6,889 nucleotides of DNA. Source: JBJKPP01 sp046706145 (lineage in GTDB: Bacteria; Bacteroidota; Ignavibacteria; Ignavibacteriales; Ignavibacteriaceae). Of the stretch, positions 1 to 4,578 are shown one piece after another. The notes under the pieces were generated by a model. It was given only the letters and a program-made list of their open reading frames with translations, was not told the DNA's origin and did not search any database. The stretch is taken from the NCBI GenBank assembly GCA_046706145.1, contig JBJKPP010000022.1:1-6889 (forward strand), in the 5' to 3' direction. The number at the start of each line of letters is the position of its first letter. Position 1 is the first letter of the stretch. A program made the position numbers and the translations under genes.

Positions 1-266
1 TTGAAATTGTTTTTCAATGCAAAAGAATATTTTAGGATATTCATTCTTCAAGTACGGCCCAAAATTTTTCAGCTACCTCTGATATGCAAAGTATTATAAA
101 TTAACTTAGCCCTTATCGGAATAAAAAACAATAAGTAATATTAATATTAATCTAGAATCTGGTACTAAACATGTTCGAACCGCTGAACATTCTCAATTAA
201 AAAATAAACCGAAGCTAGAGTTCTTGGTTATTGTTTATATTAAAATTCACAGATTTAAAAAAGAAA
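1..266. other. Intergenic stretch with no supported gene
   Basis: This AT-rich stretch lies downstream of the tRNA cluster terminator. All reading frames close quickly. The plus frame open from base 1 ends at a TAA at 97-99 and resembles nothing I recognise. A minus-strand ATG at 42-44 opens a frame (M-N-I-L-K-Y-S-F-A-L-K) that runs off the left edge, so a minus-strand gene could begin here, but 14 codons are too few to judge. Two small hairpins are visible: GAATAT/ATATTC at 25-42 (6-base arms, 6-base loop) and ATGTTC/GAACAT at 171-190 (6-base arms, 8-base loop). Neither is followed by a T-run, so I do not call them terminators. Nothing else stands out. Confidence 0.5.
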
Positions 267-294
267 AAGCCCCGAAGATTTCTCTTCGGGGCTT
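267..294 (-). terminator. Rho-independent terminator of the tRNA cluster
   Basis: A perfect 12-base-pair stem (267-278 with 283-294, core AGCCCCGAAGA / TCTTCGGGGCT) closes a 4-base loop at 279-282. Read on the minus strand, the stem is followed at once by a T-rich tract (TTTTTCTT, then TTTT). It begins two bases after the mature 3' end of tRNA-Glu. GC-rich stem, tight loop and U-tract make it a textbook intrinsic terminator for a transcript coming from the right, and it marks the end of the tRNA operon. Confidence 0.93.
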
Positions 295-296
295 AG

Positions 297-368
297 TGAC
301 CCCAAGGGGATTTGAACCCCTGTTACCGCCGTGAAAGGGCGATGTCCTAACCACTAGACGATAGGGCC
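297..368 (-). tRNA. tRNA-Glu (anticodon TTC)
   Basis: On the minus strand the gene starts GGCCCTA and ends TGGGGTC plus discriminator A. The seven acceptor pairs include two G-T wobbles. The anticodon loop CTTTCAC (331-337) carries TTC at 333-335, flanked by a CGCC/GGCG stem, so it reads GAA/GAG glutamate codons. The T-arm has the GGGGTTCAAATCCCC pattern and the D-arm has the TAGTGGTTAGGA loop. The terminal CCA is not encoded (CTA follows) and must be added after processing. It is the last gene of the cluster, directly before the terminator. Confidence 0.97.
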
Positions 369-374
369 TTTTTT

Positions 375-465
375 AATTTATATTCAACAATGAACGATTA
401 AGAAAAAATACTGTACAATCAAAATTTAAGAATTAAATTATAAATTGTTCATCGTTAATTATTCT
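375..465. repeat. Intergenic AT-rich repeats between tRNA-Glu and tRNA-His
   Basis: The spacer between these tRNA genes holds two related AT-rich words in opposite sense: AACAATGAACGATTAA near 383-398 and TTGTTCATCGTTAATTATT near 447-465. The second matches ATTGTTAATTATT at 948-960 apart from one or two changes, and on the other strand resembles the lolE-lolD spacer. I read this as a member of the same dispersed intergenic repeat family. The copies here are imperfect and the boundaries approximate. Confidence 0.45.
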
Positions 466-466
466 G

Positions 467-541
467 GGTGAGTAAAGGGATTTGAACCCTTGACCCCCAG
501 GGCCACAACCTGGTGCTCTAACCAACTGAGCTATACTCACC
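467..541 (-). tRNA. tRNA-His (anticodon GTG)
   Basis: The minus strand gives GGTGAGTATAGCTCAG at the 5' end and TACTCACC at the 3' end. Seven perfect acceptor pairs (GTGAGTA/TACTCAC) are extended by an extra G at position -1 facing C73, the identity element of bacterial tRNA-His. The anticodon arm is CCAGG-TTGTGGC-CCTGG, with GTG at 504-506. The T-arm contains GGGTTCAAATCCC. CCA is not encoded. It lies between tRNA-Arg upstream and tRNA-Glu downstream, separated by AT-rich spacers of about 100 bases, and is probably cotranscribed with both. Confidence 0.97.
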
Positions 542-548
542 ATGTAAA

Positions 549-630
549 GTCAAAAGTAAAAAATCAAAAGTCAAAAATTGTTATGAATTAAACCTAGAAA
601 CTAAAAATTATATTTTGAATTTTTACTTTT
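549..630. repeat. Low-complexity spacer with TCAAAAGT direct repeats and an inverted copy
   Basis: Between tRNA-His and tRNA-Arg, 549-579 contains iterations of a TCAAAAGT/A-rich unit (GTCAAAAGTAAAAAATC, then AAAAGTCAAAAATT). The word GAATTTTTACTTTT at 617-630 is close to the reverse complement of AAAAGTAAAAAATC at 552-565. A long AT-only hairpin is therefore possible inside the tRNA precursor. This resembles slippage-prone intergenic sequence. No function can be assigned. Confidence 0.5.
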
Positions 631-642
631 AATCTTCTTTAG

Positions 643-716
643 TACGCCCAGGTGGATTCGAACCACCAACCTACAGCTTAGAAGGCTGTTGCTCTATCCA
701 ATTGAGCTATGGGCGC
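643..716 (-). tRNA. tRNA-Arg (anticodon TCT)
   Basis: The minus strand begins GCGCCCATAGCTCAATTGG and ends CCACCTGGGCGT plus discriminator A. The acceptor stem pairs GCGCCCA with TGGGCGT, with one terminal G-T wobble. The anticodon arm ACAGC-CTTCTAA-GCTGT has TCT at 680-682, decoding AGA/AGG arginine codons. The T-arm is GGTGGTTCGAATCCACC. CCA is not encoded. This intact gene is clearly the relative of the broken copy at 767-825, which lies just upstream in transcription order. Confidence 0.97.
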
Positions 717-766
717 ATTCTAAAATGAATACTAGATAAAAACCAACATTATATATTTCTTAAAAC

Positions 767-825
767 CGAACCACCAACCTACCCCGACTTGTCGGAGCTG
801 CTCTATCCAATAGAGCTATGGGACA
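767..825 (-). pseudogene. tRNA-Arg remnant with palindrome in place of the anticodon arm
   Basis: This matches tRNA-Arg(TCT) at 643-716 from the acceptor 5' side through the D-arm (CCATAGCTC...TTGGATAGAGCA) and again from the variable region into the T-loop (GTAGGTTGGTGGTTCG). It then stops: the 3' half of the T-arm and the acceptor 3' strand are missing. The 15 bases of anticodon stem, loop and TCT anticodon are replaced by 16 bases containing CCCGACTTGTCGG (783-795). The 5' acceptor has also drifted (GTCCCA for CGCCCA). Without an anticodon or acceptor stem it cannot be a working tRNA. It lies between the intact tRNA-Arg and a similarly damaged tRNA-Pro. Confidence 0.85.
782..797. repeat. 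CCCGAC-TT-GTCGG palindrome inside the tRNA-Arg remnant
   Basis: Five contiguous pairs (784-788 with 791-795) plus an outer C-G pair beyond one mismatch form a small GC-rich palindrome in otherwise AT-rich DNA. It sits exactly where the anticodon stem-loop belongs. It shares the CCCGA...TCGG core with the palindrome at 1023-1037, so both appear to be copies of one short REP-like palindrome class. Confidence 0.7.
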
Positions 826-962
826 TAATAATTAACAATTTATAATAGCAATTTCCGCTTAAGTCGAATCAGTCCATGCTAAAATAATTCGTGAGGTTGG
901 CTCGATAAAATTGTTCAATACTGTCAATTATAAATTTTCAATTGTGCATTGTTAATTATTAT
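825..962. repeat. Segment bounded by perfect 15-base inverted repeats
   Basis: ATAATAATTAACAAT at 825-839 is the exact reverse complement of 948-962. A second inverted pair lies just inside: AATTTATAAT at 837-846 with ATTATAAATT at 927-936. The right arm carries 11 extra bases (937-947). The 138-base unit has no open frame and fills nearly all the space between the two tRNA remnants; its left end coincides with the 5' end of the tRNA-Arg remnant. The layout resembles a small non-autonomous (MITE-like) element or a pair of inverted intergenic repeats. I see no clear target-site duplication, so mobility is only a possibility. Confidence 0.5.
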
Positions 963-970
963 TGTAAAGC

Positions 971-1048
971 TGGGGCGGCAGGATTATTGCATAGGAATCG
1001 CTTCGTGAGAACCTGCGACCTCCCCGATTCTATCGGGACGCGATGAAC
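971..1048 (-). pseudogene. tRNA-Pro remnant with swapped anticodon arm and T-loop insertion
   Basis: Blocks match tRNA-Pro(TGG) at 1092-1167 exactly: GTTCATCGCG (D-arm 3' side), GGTCGCAGGTTC (variable region and T-arm) and ATCCTGCCGCCCC (T-arm 3' side and acceptor 3' strand). Three parts are changed. The first 19 or so bases (acceptor 5' strand and D-stem) are absent. The 15 bases of the anticodon arm are replaced by 15 different bases (1024-1038) that also form a hairpin. Two T-loop bases are replaced by 24 bases (986-1009). It has no anticodon and no closed acceptor stem, so it cannot be a tRNA. It sits directly downstream, in transcription order, of the intact gene it came from. Confidence 0.87.
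1023..1037. repeat. CCCGAT-TCT-ATCGGG palindrome inside the tRNA-Pro remnant
   Basis: A perfect 6-pair stem with a 3-base loop. It replaces the tRNA-Pro anticodon arm (CCTGC-TCCCAAA-GCAGG on the plus strand) with no net change in length. The CCCGA/TCGGG arms match the palindrome at 782-797; only the centre differs. From memory, palindromes of this form are common in Bacteroidota-type genomes, but I could not search for copies. Confidence 0.75.
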
Positions 1049-1088
1049 AGTAAATTAAATCTCAATAAATAAAAGAACTCTTTCAAAG

Positions 1089-1167
1089 TGGTCGGGGCGG
1101 CAGGATTCGAACCTGCGACCTCCTGCTCCCAAAGCAGGCGCGATGAACCGGGCTACGCTACGCCCCG
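1089..1167 (-). tRNA. tRNA-Pro (anticodon TGG), CCA encoded
   Basis: On the minus strand CGGGGCG at the 5' end pairs perfectly with CGCCCCG, followed by discriminator A (1092) and a genomically encoded CCA (1089-1091). The anticodon arm CCTGC-TTTGGGA-GCAGG has TGG at 1129-1131. The T-arm is GCAGGTTCGAATCCTGC. It is the first gene of the cluster, so its promoter should lie to the right, within 1168-1429. It is the only one of the four intact tRNAs here with an encoded CCA. Confidence 0.97.
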
Positions 1168-1429
1168 AATTTCAAAAATAAAAACCATTCTAGTTTTTAT
1201 TTACACTAACTAAATCGGTCGGAGTTTATCACTATTTTTTATTGGGACTATGCTCGATATTTGTGCTTGTTTTTAAAAAATAAACAAGACTTTAAAAATA
1301 TACCCTAATTTCAATATAATCAAATTTTTCACCTTAAAGATGTAATATCGTATCACTTTATTGAGTTGTTTTATTCGTCTCTAAAGTTAACTAAATTTGT
1401 TTTTTTAATGATATTAACTAATCTAGCAA
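1168..1429. other. Divergent intergenic region between tRNA cluster and lol operon
   Basis: This region has no gene of its own and must hold promoters for both the leftward tRNA cluster and the rightward lol genes. An AT-only palindrome, AAATAAAAAC at 1176-1185 with GTTTTTATTT at 1193-1202 (7-base loop), lies just upstream of tRNA-Pro. A second hairpin, CTTGTTT at 1266-1272 with AAACAAG at 1282-1288, lies near the middle. On the minus strand a TAGAAT (1187-1192) about 20 bases before the tRNA-Pro 5' end could be its -10 box, but no good -35 accompanies it. Open frames in the right half conflict with the lolC frame and look spurious. Confidence 0.5.
1292..1320 (+). promoter_or_regulatory. Possible sigma-70-like promoter for the lol operon
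   Basis: TATAAT at 1315-1320 is a perfect -10 consensus. Seventeen bases upstream, TTAAAA at 1292-1297 matches the -35 consensus TTGACA at four of six positions. The distance to the lolC start would leave a leader of about 100 bases. In DNA this AT-rich a TATAAT can occur by chance, and the promoter consensus of this lineage is unknown, so the call is tentative. Confidence 0.35.
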
Positions 1430-2641
1430 ATGGGTTTTCCCTTTTTCATCTCCAAGAGATTCACATTTTCAAAAAAAAAATCAAGGTTTTTGACTCTTAT
1501 TTCTACAATTTCAATTATAGGGATTTCACTTGGCGTTGCGGTATTAATTATTGCTTTAAGTATTCTCAGTGGTTTTGAAAAAACTATATTCAAAAAAGTA
1601 ACAGATTTCGATTCACATATTGAAATAACTTCGTTTGAAACAATTTTGCCTGACTACCAGGGAAATCTACCCAAAATCAAAAATGTATTATCGTCCTCTG
1701 CAATATACGTTGCTCCTTTCGTTTCTAAGCTAGCAATAATTGGGAGTAAACAGGTTAAAGAAGGTATAAAAATTAAAGGCGAACCAATTCAGACGTTAGC
1801 TTTGCAGCTCAACAAACAAATCATAGAAGGAAAATTAAGTCTCGACAGCAACTCAATAATTATTGGTGAAAAACTTGCGGATAAGCTAAGAGTAAAATTG
1901 GGCAACAGAGTTACTGTTTTTGCTCTTACTAAAGATAAAATTCCATCCCCGCAAAATCCTCCTAACGTTGAAAACTTCTATGTTACGGGTATTTTTGAAA
2001 GTGGAATGGCAGAATACGATGACCTTATAGCTTATATAAACCTAAAATCTGCACAGAATCTATTTGGAATTGGAAACAATATAAACGGATACGATATAAA
2101 GCTAAATGATATTTCAAAAATAGACAGCACGGCGGACAAGCTTCAGAAATTTCTCGGTTATCCTCATTATGTGCGGACAATTTTTCAAATTCATCAAAAT
2201 TTATTTACATGGATTGGACTTCAGAAAAAACCAGTTCCAATAATCTTAGCATTGATTATCCTAGTAGCCGTATTTAATATGGTTGGTACTTTATTGATGA
2301 TAGTTCTAGAAAAAACAAACGCAGTGGGAATTTTAAAATCAATGGGCGCAACCTCAAAACAGATTATCATGGTGTTTGTAAACCAGGGTGTCTTTTTAAC
2401 TTTGCTTGGTATAGTCATTGGGAATGTACTTGCTTATGGAATAATGCTACTTCAAATGAAATTTAATTTCATTACTCTTCCCTCTTCAGTTTATTTTGTA
2501 TCAAAAGTTCCGTTTTTATTATCGACAGGTAATTTTCTTTTAGTATCAGGACTTACATTAATACTGGGTTTTCTGGCATCTATTATTCCCAGTTATATAG
2601 CTACCAGAATTAATATTATTTCAACCTTAAGATTCAGCTAA
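1430..2641 (+). CDS. lolC: LolC/E-family lipoprotein-releasing permease, first subunit
   Basis: A 403-residue FtsX/MacB-type permease of a LolCDE-like ABC transporter, which extracts lipoproteins from the inner membrane for outer-membrane delivery. The order is typical: a short cytoplasmic start (F-I-S-K-R-F), TM1 at about 22-47, a large periplasmic domain at about 50-265, then three segments near 269-293, 313-340 and 365-390. The stretch after TM2 (E294 onward, VGILKSMGAT) is the usual coupling region contacting the ATPase. ATG 1430 is preferred because the N-terminus aligns with family starts and an in-frame TAG lies at 1424; no Shine-Dalgarno is visible. The stop overlaps the next start (TAATG). 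Oddities: the usual charged residues after E-K are T-N-A, and the C-terminal D-P-x-E-A motif is replaced by N-I-I-S-T. LolC versus LolE is not decidable from sequence alone. Confidence 0.88.
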   Translation: MGFPFFISKRFTFSKKKSRFLTLISTISIIGISLGVAVLIIALSILSGFEKTIFKKVTDFDSHIEITSFETILPDYQGNLPKIKNVLSSSAIYVAPFVSKLAIIGSKQVKEGIKIKGEPIQTLALQLNKQIIEGKLSLDSNSIIIGEKLADKLRVKLGNRVTVFALTKDKIPSPQNPPNVENFYVTGIFESGMAEYDDLIAYINLKSAQNLFGIGNNINGYDIKLNDISKIDSTADKLQKFLGYPHYVRTIFQIHQNLFTWIGLQKKPVPIILALIILVAVFNMVGTLLMIVLEKTNAVGILKSMGATSKQIIMVFVNQGVFLTLLGIVIGNVLAYGIMLLQMKFNFITLPSSVYFVSKVPFLLSTGNFLLVSGLTLILGFLASIIPSYIATRINIISTLRFS

Positions 2642-3873
2642 TGAAGATAGAATCATTTATTTCTAAAAGATATTTAATATCAAAGCATAAGATAAATTTT
2701 ATAACGATAATTTCGATTCTTTCGGTTTTAGGAATTACTATTGGTGTTGCTTCTTTGGTTGTTGTTCTTTCTGTTTTCAACGGATTTGGAAGCCTGGTGA
2801 CCTCTTTCTTAATGAACTTAGATCCGCAGGTTAGAGTTGAAGTGATTTCTGATAAAGGATATAATCATCTGGATCAACTGAAAGAAGACCTTAATAACAT
2901 AAAAGATATTAGAGCTTATTCTCCTTATGTTAGCGGCAAGGTGTTGGCATATAGAGGAAATTTGACTCGAGTTGTAGATTTGAAAGGAATTGTTAAAAAG
3001 AATAGTAAAGACATTTATAACATCAGTTCCACGATGCAACTTGGAAAGTTTGATATAGGAACTGATAACAATTTGCCAGGTGTTATTTTAGGTTTACCGC
3101 TTGCCGACCATCTTGAAATTTTGCCAGGGGATACATTGACTTTAATCTCTCCCGCCGGGATCGAGAAAGTTATTACTCAATTTAGTTCCCCACAAATGCA
3201 AAAGTTTATAGTCACCGGAATTTTTGTTTCAAATAATAATGCTTATGACGATGGTTACATGTTTACTAACTTAAGCACTGCACAAAGATTATTAGGATAT
3301 GGAAATAACATCCAGGGCTACGATATAATGTTAAATAACATTGATAATTCCAATAAAGTAAAAAGCAAACTAGAATCGGAATTAAACCAAAGTTTTTTTA
3401 GTGTGAACACATGGTATGATTTTCATAAAGAATTATATTACGTAATGAAAATTGAACGCTGGAGCGCATTTTTAATTTTGAGTTTGATTATTGCTGTCGC
3501 ATGTTTTAATGTACTTGGTTCACTATCTATGTCTGTAATTGAAAAGAAACGCGATATAGGAATCTTAAGGTCAATGGGAATTTCAGAAAATTCTGTATTA
3601 AGGATATTTATGAATGAAGGACTAATGATTGGAATCATAGGAACTATTGCAGGACTTCTTTTAGGATATGCTGTTTGTTATATTCAGATTCATTTCAAGA
3701 TTTACCCGTTAAATCCTGTCCAGTATAAAATAGATGCGCTGCCTGTACAAATAAGGATATCTGATTTCTTTTTTATTTCATTTGCTTCGATGATACTTTC
3801 TTTTATAGCCTCTTACTTGCCCGCTAAAAGAGCATCAAAAGTTGATCCTCTAGAGGCGATAAAGTGGGAATAA
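2641..3873 (+). CDS. lolE: LolC/E-family lipoprotein-releasing permease, second subunit
   Basis: A 410-residue permease of the same family and layout as its upstream neighbour: TM1 at about 21-47, a periplasmic domain at about 50-270, TM2 at about 275-299, TM3 near 325-350 and TM4 near 375-397. It keeps the full family signature: EKKRDIGILRSMG at 301-313 behind TM2 and DPLEAIKWE at the C-terminus. Both permeases share GNNI-x-GYDI (221-229 here, 215-223 upstream), pointing to an old gene duplication, so the pair probably forms the heterodimer around one ATPase dimer. The ATG overlaps the preceding TAA by one base, which implies translational coupling. Only 24 bases separate its stop from lolD. 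The symbol is by position and family; it could equally be named lolC. Confidence 0.88.
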   Translation: MKIESFISKRYLISKHKINFITIISILSVLGITIGVASLVVVLSVFNGFGSLVTSFLMNLDPQVRVEVISDKGYNHLDQLKEDLNNIKDIRAYSPYVSGKVLAYRGNLTRVVDLKGIVKKNSKDIYNISSTMQLGKFDIGTDNNLPGVILGLPLADHLEILPGDTLTLISPAGIEKVITQFSSPQMQKFIVTGIFVSNNNAYDDGYMFTNLSTAQRLLGYGNNIQGYDIMLNNIDNSNKVKSKLESELNQSFFSVNTWYDFHKELYYVMKIERWSAFLILSLIIAVACFNVLGSLSMSVIEKKRDIGILRSMGISENSVLRIFMNEGLMIGIIGTIAGLLLGYAVCYIQIHFKIYPLNPVQYKIDALPVQIRISDFFFISFASMILSFIASYLPAKRASKVDPLEAIKWE

Positions 3874-3910
3874 ATAATTCACAATGCATAATTAACAATG
3901 AATAATAATA
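3874..3910 (+). repeat. AATTAACAATG-type repeat spanning the lolE-lolD junction and the lolD start codon
   Basis: The whole lolE-lolD spacer consists of words seen in the tRNA spacers: ATAATTCACAATGCATAAT followed by TAATTAACAATG. ATAATTAACAAT matches positions 828-839, and ATTAACAATGCA on the minus strand near 946-957 is closely related. The lolD ATG (3898-3900) is the last triplet of the AACAATG word, so the repeat supplies the initiation region. No Shine-Dalgarno is present. An earlier ATG at 3884 reads only a few codons before a stop. Confidence 0.55.
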
Positions 3911-4578
3911 TAATTTTAAAAGCTCAGAATATTTTTAAATCTTACCAGACTAATGAAAAATTAAAACTAGAAGTCTTAAAATCTATTTCATTTGAAATAG
4001 AAGAAGGAAAAATTTCTGTAATAGTTGGAGCTTCAGGAGCGGGCAAAAGCACTCTTTTACATATTCTAAGCGGATTAGACAGACCCGACGCAGGAGAAGT
4101 AATATTTAAAACCGAAAATATTTTTGAGTTTTCTGACAATAGACTAGCAAAATTCAGAAACAGAAATATTGGTTTTGTTTTCCAGTTTCACCATTTGCTG
4201 CCGGAATTTACCGCTGTTGAAAATGTTGCCATTCCATTAATGATAAACGGATCTACATTATCTAAAGCGTTGAAACACTCAGAAGAACTTTTGAGCATAG
4301 TTGGATTATCGGAAAGAAAAGGTCATAAGCCATCCGAATTGTCAGGCGGAGAACAGCAAAGAGTAGCAGTAGCAAGAGCCTTAGCAAACGATCCCCAAAT
4401 TATTTTTACCGATGAACCAACCGGCAATCTCGATTCAGAGAATAGCGATGCTCTCCATAAAATATTTGTTGACCTAAAAGAAAAGTTAGGGAAAACTTTT
4501 ATTATTGTTACTCACAATCCAGGGTTAGTAAAACTAGCGGATAAAGTCTTTGAAATTAAAGACGGAAAGATTGTCTAA
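3898..4578 (+). CDS. lolD: LolD-family ABC transporter ATPase
   Basis: A 226-residue ATP-binding subunit that should power the two permeases encoded just upstream. All nucleotide-binding motifs are intact: Walker A GASGAGKST (44-52), Q-loop Q96 in FVFQFHHLLPEFTAVENV (93-110), signature LSGGEQQR (148-155), Walker B IIFTDEP (168-174) with catalytic E173, D-loop GNLD (176-179) and switch H206 in VTH. The Q-loop sequence and the short single-domain length are typical of the LolD/MacB/FtsE group, and the permease neighbours favour LolD. The start is the only ATG that keeps the N-terminal beta strand, and it sits within an intergenic repeat. The stop overlaps the stop of the convergent pepA by four bases. 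The gene order C-E-D differs from C-D-E in E. coli. Confidence 0.93.
   Translation: MNNNIILKAQNIFKSYQTNEKLKLEVLKSISFEIEEGKISVIVGASGAGKSTLLHILSGLDRPDAGEVIFKTENIFEFSDNRLAKFRNRNIGFVFQFHHLLPEFTAVENVAIPLMINGSTLSKALKHSEELLSIVGLSERKGHKPSELSGGEQQRVAVARALANDPQIIFTDEPTGNLDSENSDALHKIFVDLKEKLGKTFIIVTHNPGLVKLADKVFEIKDGKIV

Noticed and set aside
171..190. GGTTCGAAC on the minus strand as a further tRNA T-arm remnant
   Set aside because: Only the short loop motif is present. No anticodon arm, D-arm or acceptor strand can be found around it, and the site is explained by a simple ATGTTC/GAACAT hairpin.
880..905. GAGGTTGGCTCGAT on the plus strand as an inverted tRNA-Arg T-arm fragment
   Set aside because: The match to GTAGGTTGGTGGTTCGA needs a gap and mismatches and covers too few bases to be distinguished from chance.
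767..1048. A CRISPR array or a functional pair of unusual tRNAs
   Set aside because: The similar sequences are two different tRNA-derived copies, not regularly spaced direct repeats. Both lack an anticodon and a closable acceptor stem.
1266..1288. CTTGTTT/AAACAAG hairpin as a terminator
   Set aside because: The stem is short and AT-rich, the loop is 9 bases, and no T-run follows on either strand. No gene ends next to it.
1366..1578. A 70-codon plus-strand open frame covering the lolC start
   Set aside because: It runs in another frame through the lolC N-terminal region and has no family resemblance, whereas the lolC frame shows the typical permease start and first membrane segment.
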